DNA from: Haemonchus contortus
Taxonomy: Eukaryota; Nematoda; Chromadorea; Rhabditida; Trichostrongylidae
Reading direction: 5' to 3'
Assembly: GCA_000469685.2 (NCBI GenBank)
Contig: LS997567.1
Coordinates: 23,163,115 to 23,227,114 of the forward strand
DNA length: 64,000 bases
A model generated the notes under the pieces. That model was not told the DNA's origin, ran no database searches, and saw only the letters and a list, made by a program, of their open reading frames with translations. Shown in pieces: positions 29,906 through 41,721 of this stretch (its first letter is position 1; each line of letters opens with the position of its first letter). A program made the translations under genes and the position numbers.

Positions 29906-30800
29906 GATTGCAGTGTGTTCAATTAAAATACAAAGTGCCCTAACCTAGTAGTCTTAGCCAGTGCCTTATATGGCAGGGCCTCTGTCCCACAGTACTCCCA
30001 TCCTTTTCATATCTTACAAGATTCAACCATACTGTCAAAGCAACCGGTCTATCAAGCAAGCTCCAATATGTGGATTGTTATGAACCATCACCCGTTTTAC
30101 TTTCAAAGAGCCACAAAGATGATATTTGATGCTCCCGCTCCCGCTTCATGACAAGGATGAGTTTGCCGTATATACACAGTAACCGACATTATTCAGTACT
30201 TTCCATAGCGTTCGTCAATCAAGCAAGAACCGCAGATCTGCTTAATTTTCATTCAGCTTAAGTGAGAGCATCACGCCATTTTTGACTGACGGTCGAAATT
30301 TCTGTCTAATGAACAGAAGCTCAGCGAGAATCTGATCGCAAACAGTTCTCTGTTGAACAGAGCTGCCAAGAGAGTCAGCTATCGTAAGGCATGATCCACC
30401 CGCTATACAAGATGGGGGAATCATCCTCCACAGAACTCCTCCGTCGGACCGACACAAGTAGCTGCCACCAGCCGCAGTCCGGCAGCCGCCATAAGCCACA
30501 CCTCGAGCAGCCGCTACCAGCCACAGCTTCGGCAGCCTCCCCCTACCATAGCTCGAACGCACAAACTGGTATTCATTTGTTTGTTGTTTTTGGTTATTGT
30601 CCTAGATAGAGCTTTGTTAATAAGTCGTGTTTCCGTGTTGGTAAATCTGTTAACACAGTCCTTAGGCCAGTGACCACCCTAGTCGCTGGTCGTACATGGG
30701 GGCCGAACCAATGTAAAGGGTGGTTGACGACTTTTACTGCTGAGCACGGCAGAACAAGGTAGCGGAAACGAATTGGAGTTCTGCTCAGTGAAGTCAGCCT
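29906..30800. other. Unassigned stretch
   Basis: No gene recognised. A CAGCC/GCAGCC-rich segment lies at 30455-30545. Confidence 0.3.
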
Positions 30801-30829
30801 AACTGCATACCGAACACATAAGGTGTTGT

Positions 30830-31870
30830 TTAGAAAGCAGTGGGTTTAGAAAGCAATGCGAAGAAGGAACACTCGAGTTGGCATACGGTAAGAATATACC
30901 GAATCACCACTAAAGGCATGGTTGTCTCCAAGGAGCAAAAGGAGCAACGAGGCCCAATGCAAAGGAACATGGGCGAAGAAGACAACAATGAGGTATTGAT
31001 GAAGGAGAACGCACCGCCAGAGGTGAGCAGTTCCGAGGCTATTTCCATGAAAAGTTGTGGAAACTAACAGGACCGCGTGAAAGTCGTACGAGAAGCAATA
31101 CAAAGAGCACTACTGATGCTAGCCAAAGTAAATATCGTTAAGGAATTAAGAGGTAGCCTAGAGGAAGAGCGGGCTTTAGTAGAGATAATATCGTTAAGGA
31201 AGAAAGAGGTAGCATAGAGGAAGAGCGGGCTTTAGTAGAGAGGCAATCGAAAAACTTGCGAATAAGATACTTGCTATACCGGCAGTCCCAAAGGGTTTGA
31301 TCAAAAGCATTGCAGAGACCCCTCACGCAGACAGGTATAGAGTTTGAGGACTAGTGGGAAGAGTATATAAAAACGGTGTAGAGGGATGAAGAACCGATAA
31401 GCGAACTATGCGAAATGTTTGAAAAGGCATTTTCCAGCTCAAGCACGCGATCGAAGAAGGGTGCAGGAAGACACACAGTGAGGACTACTACAGTGTGGAA
31501 AAGGGTAAGCAAGTAAAATGCGAGAATGCAGTTCAAACCACAAGTGCTGACTCAAGAAATACTGCGTTCCAAGAGACAGCCTTTTCGAGTGGTCCGACCT
31601 CTGCATGCAGTTGGCAGAAACATCGAATGACCCAACGTGGCACACGTGGACGCAGGTACGGGTGCTACAAGGAAAGCGCGAAATCGAGGTAAAGAGAGAC
31701 AGTAAGATTAGGAATATACGTGTGCGGGAAAAGATGCATATAAAAGACATATTCTCATCCAATGATTCATTCTCATCTCTAGTCGAACATGGTTTTACCA
31801 CTAGACGGGAAGCTATTGAAATCGTGCTCTTAAAATCAAGCACCTCAGTTCAGCTTTATCAGCGCAAATC
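30830..31870 (+). other. Possible element ORF1/gag-like remnant with a 57-bp-spaced duplication
   Basis: Plus-strand frames are charged and Lys/Glu-rich (for example 30840-31067). A segment near 31132-31185 (ATATCGTTAAGGAA...GGGCTTTAGTAGAG) is repeated at about 31189-31242. Position just upstream of the LINE polymerase suggests a first open reading frame, but no zinc knuckle or RNA-binding motif is visible. Stops are frequent. Confidence 0.3.
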
Positions 31871-31899
31871 TCGAGATCCACCACGGTCGCCCGTTAGCT

Positions 31900-33690
31900 C
31901 AGACGCGCACTTCTTCGTCACCAGGCGATGGCCGAAATGAAGTTAACACGGCTCGAGAATACTAAGATTTTCTTCAACTACTGCATGAAAAAACTAAAAC
32001 TGGCTGATAATATCCCGAATATAATCTCTTCAGAGGGAGTTTCAATTGAAGACGATTTGTCATAGTCCAACGTCTTTCCCAAATATTTTCAATCAGTCTA
32101 TAGAGAGCCCCGCGTATCGAAGGCCACTCTACCGTCTTTAACTTCAGATTCCCTGGATTGGGTTGGCATGTCCAGTGATACTGTTTACAACGTACTTCGA
32201 CGTCTACCTAACAGGGTATCCACTTCTCCTGATCAAGTCCCATACATATATCTAAAATGCTGCTCTCGGGCTCGCTACTCCACTAACAATATTATTCAAC
32301 AGAATTTTGCTTCACGGTGATGTTCCTAAGTTATGGAAAATTGGACTTCTCAAGCTGGTTTTCAAAAAGGGTTGTAAAAGCGATGTTGCGAACTACAGGC
32401 CAATTTGTTTGACTAGATCTATTAGCAAAGTCAGGGAACATATATTACGCAGAAAAATAGCGGTTTTCTTATAGAGAAAAAGTTGTTGCACAGTAACCAA
32501 CACGGCTTCTGCAAGGGCAGATGCATATTGTCTGCTTTACTACCGAATATCCCCTTATGACACAGGGATTTTGACAAAGGAAACTTTGTTTCGGTCTGCT
32601 ACATAGACTATGCAAAGGCCTTTGACCTATCTCTATCCCACTTTTAATCAGCAAATTAGAGGCGTGCGGGATCAAGGGTTGTCTTCTACGCTTCTTGCAA
32701 TGCTTCCTCACTGGTAGGGTCCAATCGGTGCTCATATATCAGGCACTGTCAAACTAGTGGTGTACCTCAGGGCACTTGTATTGGACCATTAATGTTTATT
32801 AAGTACGTAAATGACCTAGTCGACTCCATTCCCTCAGGAGCGTTCTGCAGTTTATATGCTGATGACTAAAAAATATTCACTATTAACGATTGCAATAAAC
32901 TCCAGACCGCTATAGACTGTGTTGAGTGAGTCGTGGTCCAATAAAATGGTCTGAGAGTGGTCTAATAAATGGGACTTGAAAATATCTATATAGAAAACTG
33001 CTGTAATGGGGATAGGTAAAAACCACCCTGACTTTACGTTTACAATGTCTAACACCCAGCTGGTGCGAGTTAAGCTCATTCGAGATCTATGCATCGCATA
33101 CAGTGATAGCATGAATTTCGAGAGCTGATAGAGCACGTGCAAGGTCAAACTTTATCCTGAAGTCCTTCAATGCTCAAGACCCCTTACTCCTTTTCCGCTT
33201 GTTCAATCTCTACGTTAGGCCAATTATGGAGTACTGCTCGACTATACGGTCCCAGTATAAGCAGCCGCTCATCGACACACTCGAAAAAGTGCAAGAAAGT
33301 TAAACTTATCGCTGTTTTGTGCGGAAGGGAATGACCTCCCTTTCCGATCAAGATTGGCTCAAATTGCTTGGCGCTGAATCGCTTGAATTTCGACGTAAAC
33401 TAATTGATTTCGGCTTGACGTACAAATAATTACTAACGAAACTGATTTGAATTTGGACGACATTTTCCAAATGTCAGCTACTTTAGGGCAGTCTAGAGGA
33501 CATCCGTATCGAGTGCGACCTTACAGAGCATCCACTCGTTCCTTCGAAGGTGCTCTCCCTGTTAGGGTAGCGCAATTCTGGAACAAGGAGCAGACTATTT
33601 CAGATGGAGAAAATCATCCCTGTTTAAGGAAAAACATCTTTCCAAACTACTCAAACAATCATAGTGATTCAGGATATATCTGAAAGCCAA
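31900..33690 (+). pseudogene. CR1/jockey-clade LINE reverse transcriptase pseudogene
   Basis: RT motifs appear in order across frames: IPKLWKIGLL and NYRPICLT near 32330-32415, SVCYIDYAKAFD near 32600-32635, SGVPQGT.IGPLMFIKYVND near 32757-32815 and YADD at 32854-32865. A C-terminal region (ESLEFRRKLIDFGLTYK near 33378-33428, DIFQMSATLGQSRGHPYRVR, then ARVAQFWN-like near 33570) matches the CR1-type tail. The preceding part (LTRLENTKIFFNYCMKKLKL, 31940-31997) fits the segment upstream of the RT. More than ten stops or frameshifts. The endonuclease domain was not found. 33690-34147 would be its 3' untranslated region, where the BEL LTR has inserted. Confidence 0.8.
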
Positions 33691-34147
33691 TGTCATTTTC
33701 TGGCGCAGCATGGATTATTTGCTCTATACCTGCATTTGGGAGGAATTCAAGCACCTGTTTGCAGAAAAGGCAATAGCTTTCACTATGAATACAGGGCAGG
33801 GAAGTTGGTTTCATCTACATGCGCACTTAGAATACAGAATACCTGGTCAGCTTTAAGACAGTTGCAGAGCTCGAAGCCAGCATGAGATTCTCCTACATCC
33901 TTTGACAGTTTCTAACAACCTTTACAATGCTTCGCAACCTCTTGTAATTTTGTAACTTTGGTTGAGCTTGGTTTCCCTTCCCTTACTCTTCTACCGTTAT
34001 CATTGAATTTTTCCTCTTGTACTTTGTCTACTCTATAGACTGTACCATTATATTCGGTGATCTGATGTACTTGTCTTTTTACCCAGATTTTTTTTGACTA
34101 TTGCTATTGCATATCTTTTTCCCCCTAAAGAGTCCCCCTACCCCATA

Positions 34148-34462
34148 TATCGTCGTCTAAGGCGACGATCACCTCACCATAAGTATCTCGTCGTCTCACT
34201 GTCTGAGACGAGTCCCTCTAGCTCAACTCACGCCCCTAAAAGGTGCGTGGCCAAGTGGCCCCGAGATAAGTGGGTCCCTCACTTCTACCTAACGCAACAG
34301 CAAAGGCAGCACGTGGGTTTTGTGTCGTTTAGATAAGCACTTATTTACTAACTTTCCCTCTGTGCATTTCATAGCGGTAACGACCGCGCTTATTATATTT
34401 GTTGCATTTTCACTCCGTTATCACCGGAGTTATTAGTATAAAATCACTGAGCCGCCTTTACA
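34148..34462 (+). repeat. 5' LTR of plus-strand BEL/Pao element
   Basis: Begins TATCGTCGTC and ends ...TTTACA. Aligns along its length with the two LTRs of the minus-strand element (41130-41431 and 45376-45678). It contains small hairpins near its start and the CGTCTCA/TGAGACG palindrome. No matching 3' LTR exists on this strand in the window. Confidence 0.8.
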
Positions 34463-34478
34463 TTTTGGTGCAACGGCC
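34443..34478 (+). promoter_or_regulatory. Two-part tRNA-Gly primer-binding region, diverged copy
   Basis: 34466-34478 (TGGTGCAACGGCC) is complementary, with one mismatch, to the CCA end of tRNA-Gly(GCC). 34443-34456 (ATCACTGAGCCGCC) can pair with tRNA-Gly bases 6-19. The three differences from the minus-strand element all become G:U pairs. Confidence 0.6.
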
Positions 34479-34656
34479 TAAACAAACCAAAAAGAAATCT
34501 TTCGAATCAAAATAGAATCGAACGTGGTTCTATAATTTTTGAAAGTGAATCAAGCAGAATCGAACGTGGTTCTGCATAATAAATAGGATCGAACGAGGTT
34601 CTATTACAGATTTATAGGTAACAATATAATAAAAGCTTTATTTAAAACATAGAATA

Positions 34657-36190
34657 ATGGCACTCCATTTCTACAAAAAGCCCATTATCTCATCCGCTAA
34701 CACCGTCAAAGACCTCACAACACGTTACGGAGCCCACACATCTGGATCGGAATACCCCCCAGTAGATAAATAATCCTACGACAATTGTAAGGTACCATTG
34801 CGCTCCTTCGAAGCGGCATGAGGTTGCTTAAGGAGGGCCTAGAAAATCTAGAGAAGCGTTATAATGAGATAAGGGAGGAGTACAAGGCATGCAAAAATAA
34901 ATCCGAGAGATAGGAGATAATGCTCGAAATAGAGCAAATCGAGGAAGAGTCCAATCTTCATTCGATAATAACGGAAGGCTTAAGGCTTAGATACATGCTC
35001 GAGGCCTGATTAGATGAGGCGAGATGTGCTCGAGACAGGATGGCCATTGATCTAGGCTGCATTTCGCACAGTGCCTCGAACTTGCAATCGATTGATGTAG
35101 AAGAGAGGGAGCGCATAAATGCTAATCCAGAAGAGAACTCGGGAATGAATACCGAGATCATTTCGGGAAGTATCACCTAGCCAAGCACTACGGTAGGGGG
35201 GGGGGATATAGCGCAAGCAACTCCACAAACAACCTGTCGCTCTGTAAAGCCCCAGCAAGCTCGCTACCGAAATTTCACTGTAGTGCCGAAGAATTCCCAG
35301 AATACTGGGCAATCTTCGAGAGACTTGTACACAACAGTCCTGATTTGGCCGTCATGGAAAAGATACTATTATTCAAGAAAAGTCTGCAAGGGAAAGGCCC
35401 AAAACTCGATCAAGGGCATAAGGCTAATTCCAGATAACTATAACTGGATAAAAGAAACCCTCCACAAAAATTATCTCAACCAACCCACCAACAGAGCGCA
35501 AATCGTGCAAAAGCTGATTAATATGAAACCCGCTGCTAATACGGCCGAAAGTTGCTCAACAGTTTTCGACAACGTTCAGGTGCTAGTGCACCAAATGATC
35601 TCCGCAGGATATGACGTGCGGAGAACATGCGAGCCAGTATGGTATGAAATCATGCTGGCAAAGTTTCCTCGGGACATTGTAAAGCCCGTTTTAATAAATG
35701 GTCGATCAAAAGACCAACAAACAATCGAGGACCTGATGACCCAGTTAAAGGGAGAAATCAGTGCGATACAGTATATTGTGTGCAGGGTAGGTCACGCTAA
35801 TAAACCCAACGGGGCTACTAGGGCTAATCATCCACGACCCCAATACAGCGATGAGTGTATTTTCTGCCATAGGAGCAGCCACTCATCACTAAGCTGTAGA
35901 GCGATGACGGATCAAAGTCGTCCCGAAAAATAATAATGGAAGAGAATAGGTGTTGGAAGTGCTTCTCACCCAATCATAGTAGTTTCGAATGCCAGGAAGC
36001 CAGCAGGCGATGTGGACAAAATCATCACGTTTCGTTGTGCGTAAAAAAGGTCATATAGTAGAAGGACAACTCCATCTTTGGCATTCCAGTCAGGGCAAAA
36101 GCGAAGGGAAGTATTTTCTCAGCCGTAACCATAACCAGGGAAGTGTTCAAGAAGAACCTTTATCTAGGCTTCACGGCAATTAACACAGGA
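34657..36190 (+). pseudogene. BEL/Pao gag pseudogene (plus-strand copy)
   Basis: Starts ATGGCACTCC at 34657, aligned with the gag start of the minus-strand copy. In-frame stops occur near 34770, 34910 and 35010. The longest clean part (35283-35933) runs from the RLIPDNYNW region to the first CCHC knuckle (CIFCHRSSHSSLSC). The second (CWKCFSPNHSSFEC) and third (CGQNHHVSLC) knuckles follow in shifted frames. It would encode the RNA-binding coat protein of the retroelement. Confidence 0.8.
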
Positions 36191-36207
36191 ATCGCTATAG
36201 GGCATAA

Positions 36208-37316
36208 ATGAACCAAAGTAATTCCAAGAATTTTTCGAACGTCAACATCCATATGAGACTAGGTAATACTGTCCCACTAGCCAGCGAGCAAAATCAGGCA
36301 AGTTCTCAGCTAGTTTTGATGACTGCTGAAGGAGATCTATGGAATTACAGAAAGGAAAAGTACGAAAAAGTGCTATTCGTGTTCGACTCTGGGGCCCAAA
36401 AGACCGTCATGGAACAGCGAATCGCTGAGCAATTCAATTTGCCAAGGTCTGCAATCGAGGTCTGCACAATGTCGGGCATCGGTGGGCACACGGACAGTTT
36501 TGAAAGTTACGTAGTGACTGCAAAAGTATGCACTGCGTTTGGGAAAAAGCGCGACCTTAGGATCCAAACGAAACCCGTGCTTACCAGCGAATTTCCCAGC
36601 GTCAGATTGACAAATGGGGATAATGATTTTTTGAAGGAGAACAATATCTGCTTAGCAAACTCAAAGCTTCGAGGGGAGCACCAACATCCTCACATTTTAG
36701 TGGGATTAGACCTTTATCATGAACTAATACTGAGTCAAAATTCCACGACAGAAACACCTTCAGGCCTTCATGTTGCGAAGACTGTATTTGGGCCTACTAT
36801 ATACGGTAAAGGGTTACCTGTAGAAGAAGCTACCAAACCCAAGACATTCTACGAGATAACGGCGATTGTGGACATCTATAAACCCAGCCTGCCGCCCGAT
36901 AATAATGCTACAGTAAAAAATATGCTAACAAAGTGCTGTTCACAAAGTAATGGTAAACTAGGAAAACCTCCCGCCGATTATTGCGGAGATATTGTGAAAG
37001 AAAGACTAAAAAGTTTTAAGGGCTCAATGCGAAACAGAGGCAGGAATCAACCTCCCCTACGCGATGTAGAATCACCTTTACGAAACCGAACGAGTATCAA
37101 TAGGTCGTTCAAGAGTATATCAGATCAACGTAGTCCAACCCATGCACAACGCAATTTCAAAAAATTCCTAGGGAACCACGGACAAGGTCCTCACTATTAC
37201 CCTTTGTCTCATTGTTGTGACCCATATAGCAGATCCAATGATCGCTTCATTCGTCAGGCAAAAGATAAAACAATCAATCATTCTTACATACGTGGGAAAA
37301 TGTACCCATCCTAGCC
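36208..37316 (+). CDS. BEL/Pao aspartic protease ORF without reverse transcriptase (plus copy)
   Basis: An intact 368-codon frame. FVFDSGAQKTVMEQRIAEQF carries the DSG catalytic triplet (36385-36393), and the domain ends with HILVGLDLYHELI, as in Pao-type proteases (DUF1758). After ANNATVKN the protein continues into a basic, Ser/Arg/His-rich tail of about 130 residues and stops. No polymerase, RNase H or integrase motif follows. The minus-strand copy ends the same way, so the loss is ancestral to both. Confidence 0.8.
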
Positions 37317-37369
37317 CTTACAGTGTTGACATAGCTCAACGGGACAGCAAGCAAGCAAGACAATATTAA

Positions 37370-39677
37370 CAACACGTTGACGACGAGAGTGTTTTCGTTT
37401 GCGCGCCCACGGGACGAGACCGTTTGAAAGCGCTGACTAATCGTCGGTCACCATTGACCGACATCGTCCCACGGGACAGACACAAAATTTAATTTATTAT
37501 ATTAATAAGGAATAAGCTATTATTCGTGGGAAACAAGTAAAAACTCCTGGGAACAAGAAAAGTTTTGCTTTGTTAAGATTTGGGTAATTGTTCTAAAATC
37601 ATGGGGCTTTGAAGACCATTTCGGTGTATGAAGCTTTGAATATTGAACTGTCATAGAAGGTACTATTCAAACTTTGGCGGGATTAAGATTAGAGTGAAGG
37701 CGCCAATTGTTGGAAGGAGTTCAAATAGGTCGTGGATAACAATAATCCCGGCTACTTCTGCAGTCCCAAGACTTACCGTGAACATGGGTTCTATGGCCGA
37801 TGATGCTGCTCTCCTGGAGAGATGTTTCGACGATTTACTCCTAGAAAGTGACGCCGAGGACTTGTATGAACCTGAGGAGGAAGAAGGATTGGTTGCTGCA
37901 GTTGTGCGTGATTTAGAAGATTTTGATACACATGATACCGACGAGGGTGATAGCGACAGTGACACGGAAGACAATATCTGGACTGACGATGCATGCTGCA
38001 ATGATAGATGGGTTTTCAACGAGCCGACAGGAGCACATCAAGATGTGGAATACTGTGAAACCCCTCTCGACTTTTATGAGTTGTTCTTTTCCGAGGAACT
38101 GCCTCAGATGGTTGCAACACAAACGAATATATATGGCCATCAGAAGAGTCGTTCGTGGAAAGAGACAGATATTGAGGAACTCAAAAGATTTTTCGGTCTC
38201 TGCTTGCAAATGTCGCGGTGTCCCTTGGACAACCAGAGAAACTATTGGTCCCCAAAACCTAGAAATTTAGCGAGAAATGGACATTCCATGGCCGGTGACA
38301 TCATGGTGAGGGATCGATTTGAACAGCTCCAACGAAACCTCTATTTTGCTGATAATAGCAAGGCAGACAGGAGTAACAAGTTGTACAAGATTCAACCGAT
38401 TTTGGACTACTTGAACGCTAAGTTCCAGAGGATGTACAAACCGGAAAAGGAGTTGTGCATCGACGAATCTATGGTGCCTTTTCGCGGGCGAGCTTCTTTC
38501 TGGCAGTATAGTGGAGCCAAGAGGCACAGGTTTGGGATCAAGCTGTTCAAATTGTGTTCCAGAGCAGGCTACACGCTGAAAGTAAAGGTCTACGCCGGGA
38601 AAGATCCAAAGAGAACGAGGACTGTAGCTGAGAGCGTTGTGATGGAACTTATGGACGGATTTTTGAAGCAAGGCAGGTGCTTGTGTACCGACAACTGGTA
38701 CACGAGCTCACCACTGGCCCACAGACTTCTGAAGAGACGCACCGACTTAGTAGGTACTTTGGGAAGGAATAGAAAAGGCTTACCCACAGCGCTGAAAGAC
38801 AAAAAGCTGAAACGTGGAGAAATCTTCTATCAGCAGAACCAAAGGGGAGTGCTGATCCTGAAGTGGAGAGATCGAAGAATCATCCACATGCTTCCTACCA
38901 AACACGATGCACGTTGCCAGCCTGATGGGAAACCAGCTGTCGTTGCCGACTACAACATGATGAAAGGCTTTGTGAATCTTAGTGATCAGATGGCGGCTTA
39001 CACGCCTTATCTGAGAAAGACGAGCAAATGGTACATCCGACTATTTTACCATCTGATCACCCAAACGGCTTTGGTTAATGCTTGGTTCCATTATTGTGAG
39101 AAGGTAAAAAAAAATCAAGATCAACTTCTTCAAGGAATTAATTGTCGATGCTCTCATCTATGACATCATTGCACCAGCTCCTACGAACAGGCCGTCATCT
39201 AGAAGAAAGCTTGTTTCAGATCCTCGAATGAAGTCCAAGGATAAAAGGTTCTGTAAAGAATGCTACAGCCTCATATCAAGGACCCATGGCAGAACAGCAG
39301 CTAGAAATACTGCAAAGAAGACCAAAACAAAGTGCGATAAATGCGATCAGTTTTGTTGCCTTGAATGTTTTCAAAGTGACCATAATTGTTGAGTTTGGTA
39401 AAAGATTCCAATCAAAATAGCTTTTTAATTGTGATCTGATATGATGTATGACTCTTCACTTGATACTTGATATTTCCATAAAAACCTTAGATTTAGAAGG
39501 ATCACAGGTCGACGCTAAAGTTAGTGAGCTAATAAATAGATGTAAAATTTGAAACGAAAAAGACCTGAGCTTTCTTCATTTCGGTGACTTACAGTACTGT
39601 CGGTCACCATTGACCGACATCGTCCCACGAGACAGACTGGCTGTCGGTCAACATTGACCGACATTGTCGTCAACGTG
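37370..39677 (+). mobile_element. piggyBac element inserted in the plus-strand BEL element
   Basis: TTAA at 37366-37369 and 39678-39681. Inverted ends share CACGTTGACGAC, but the left end carries three extra bases (CAA) between TTAA and this match. Sub-terminal palindromes GTCGGTCA-ATTGACCGAC lie at about 37442, 39599 and 39642. It encodes one transposase and interrupts the non-coding region after the BEL protease. Confidence 0.88.
37784..39392 (+). pseudogene. piggyBac transposase, C-terminus frameshifted
   Basis: Start chosen at ATG 37784 (MGSMADDAALLERCFDDLLL), which opens the usual acidic N-terminus; the frame extends upstream to 37643 without support. The DDE core follows: IDESM (about 38459-38473, first Asp), TDNWYTS (Asp at 38690-38692, second), and YNMMKGFVNLSDQM, where the family normally has GVDxxDQ. 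The third catalytic Asp (Asp447 in the Trichoplusia enzyme) is Asn here (38974-38976), while the following Asp (38983-38985) is kept. An A9 run at 39106-39114 shifts the frame. The Cys-rich zinc finger (CKEC, CDKCDQFCCLEC, ending HNC) continues in another frame to 39392. Likely inactive. Confidence 0.85.
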
Positions 39678-39681
39678 TTAA

Positions 39682-40240
39682 CAAGGCGTCCCCACGTGGA
39701 CCCATACCTTAATAATGCTCATATTTATAATTTATCAGTCGAAAAATAAAGGCACATATATTTGGCCAAAGTTACTCAATGTCAATTATTCATCAAGTTA
39801 AGCTCACTATAACTACCATTTACAATATTGTGAGATGAAAAATGTTCGAAAACTGTTCAACTCCCCGCCATTCACATTTTTCCTAACACGGAGTTAACAG
39901 CAATTCTGATAAAGCAACTCGAATATCCAAAAATACCAGCTAGTTGTTCTTGCGGCACCCCCGAGCCAGCTCCTTAGGTTCGTAATTAGATTAAAGAGAT
40001 TGAGTTAGATGGTGTACACACCCGCCTTTGTAGGGCTGCGGCCTCGTAGTGGGTTATCTTCGCGATACTGATATGGTTAACTTTGGTCGATTGCTGTATA
40101 GCTGTTCTCCAAATTACATACTCAAAAAACGGCGGGTTACTAAAACAGAATTTGATTATAAAAAACTCCAACTAATTGCTTCGAATTACTATTTGTTCAA
40201 ACATGCTTTGAACGTTATAAACATTACGCATATGTTATGA
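39682..40240 (+). other. Distal internal region of plus-strand BEL element
   Basis: Non-coding text that matches, in inverted orientation, the minus-strand element between its protease and 3' end (about 42000-42430). Examples are the CGGCACCCCCGAGCCAGCTC and ACACACCCGCCTTTGTAG-like phrases. The similarity fades near 40140-40240, where an AT-rich (TATATG)n tract begins; the rest of the element and its 3' LTR are missing. Confidence 0.75.
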
Positions 40241-40272
40241 AAATATTATATGTATATATGTATATATGTATA
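40238..40272. repeat. (TATATG)n tract, left part
   Basis: Short TATATG/TATG microsatellite. It resumes after the nested insertions at 46328-46620, so the mariner and the short Tc1-like element both landed inside it. Confidence 0.85.
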
Positions 40273-40404
40273 CAGGGTGCGTCAAAATTATAGCGACAGG
40301 GTATTTGGATCGTCTCGAACGACTCGTTTACAATTTTAACGAACTTCCAATGCAACAACGTTTATTGTTCACTTCAAAATCAAAAGCATTTAATAGATCT
40401 CGAA

Positions 40405-41046
40405 AATTCATCCGTTGGTCTCGAGGAATGCCTTGAGACGCTCAGGGAAGACATCGACGGTGGCACGCAAGTATCGCACGCTGAGCTTGTTCCACGTCTT
40501 CTCAAAAGCTCTTTTCAGCGAATCCACAGAGCGATGAGGTTTCGAGCAAGCCTCTGCCTCCAAAACATCCCACACAATGTAGCTCATGGGATTTAGATTC
40601 GGAGAGCAAGCCGGCCACTCGTTAAAGGCGATTATTTCGGGGAAGTTTTCTTTGCACCCCTGTTGCACGGTAGTCCACCTGTAAGCGGGGCTCCATCCTG
40701 CTGAAAGGTACAGAAGCGGTTCCCAAAATGAGAATGAGAATGAGAACTAGCCCAGGGGGCAGTTTATCCTTCAAACAATGTCCATTTCTCGCGACATTCT
40801 ACGAGCCGACTGCGATGGCTGTCTCCGAATCCTCTCACTTACCTTCCTTATATTGCCCGTGGTAGCAACGGTGGCACGCCTTTCTCTTCCGAGTCGGTCG
40901 TCTTCAGTTCCTAGCTCCCTGTAGCGATTATTGGTCCTGTAGATGACACTGCGATGTACACCAAGATGCTGGTGGATTTCGCGTGCCGAAACTCTTTGGA
41001 GATGAAATTTGATGATAGCAGAGCGGTAGCAGGATGGCTTAACCAT
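40405..41046 (-). pseudogene. Mariner transposase pseudogene (N- and C-terminal parts)
   Basis: Minus strand 41046-40771 encodes the N-terminal helix-turn-helix (VSAREIHQHLGVHRSVIYR) and the start of the second DNA-binding subdomain. About 80 bp further (near 40700) is FQQDGAP, the second-acid box, in a shifted frame. The C-terminal frame 40668-40408 gives NEWPACSPNLNPMSYIVWDV and ATVDVFPERLKAF. Where DD37D relatives have NPxDY, this copy has Ser, so the third acid is lost. The first-acid region is deleted. Confidence 0.8.
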
Positions 41047-41129
41047 TGTGGCAATAATAAATTTGAGCGGTCAAATAGTTTGGGTATGGTAAGGTCAACA
41101 TTAAAACAGTGAGAGATTTTGATGATTGA

Positions 41130-41431
41130 TGTGCGGGTGGTTCAGTGGTTATTTGTAAGGACTCTGGTGATAACGGAGTAAATGTAACACAATAATATAT
41201 TAAGTGCGGTCGTTCCCGCTATAACAGTACACAATAATGGTAAGCAATAGTTTATAAGGCAGGCAACTTACGTCTTGCTTCGACGACTTAAGGAAGAGGA
41301 GTGTGGACCCACTTATCTCGGGTCCGCTTGACCCCGCACCATTTAGGGGCGTGGGTTCAGCTAGGGATTCGTCTCAGACAGTGAGACGAAGATATGCATA
41401 GTTATGGGGATCGTCGTCATAGTCGACGATA
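41130..41431 (-). repeat. 3' LTR of minus-strand BEL/Pao element
   Basis: 302 bp; on the element strand it starts TATCGTCG and ends CCCGCACA. It differs from the 5' LTR at only a few positions. Confidence 0.88.
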
Positions 41432-41436
41432 CTCCG

Positions 41437-41721
41437 CCGGCAACGGAGTTCACAGTTCAACGGGGACTTAAATGGGCATATACACATGACAATATGACAA
41501 TTTATATCCATAAATGGCAGCTCGACAGGTGGTTTTCTTGATGGTGTTGAATGAGTGCAGTCGCATCCTAGCTCCTGTGATTGTGAGCGGGCTTCTAGCA
41601 GTTGAAACGACCGGGACACCAGTGTGAAATTATAGAGAATTAGTAGTGCAATGAGAAAAATATACTTTAGAGGACGAGTGCATAATGTGCCTCTCCTTTT
41701 TGAACTGTTTACACCTGTCAA
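41437..41721 (-). other. Short secretory-type ORF by the 3' LTR (envelope-like start?)
   Basis: The frame opens at 41721 with a basic N-terminus and a hydrophobic run (YIFLIALLILYNFTL) resembling a signal peptide or anchor. A Cys-rich stretch follows (five or more Cys within about 50 residues). The frame then runs into the 3' LTR and stops at 41374. Some nematode BEL/Pao elements carry an envelope-like gene at this place; this could be the first part of one with the rest deleted. No fusion peptide or known glycoprotein motif is visible, so the call is tentative. Confidence 0.35.

Noticed and set aside
41131..41160. Possible tRNA-Gly gene, from the exact 14-base match
   Set aside because: Only bases 6-19 match; no anticodon arm, T arm or terminator follows, and the match sits in an LTR beside a primer site.
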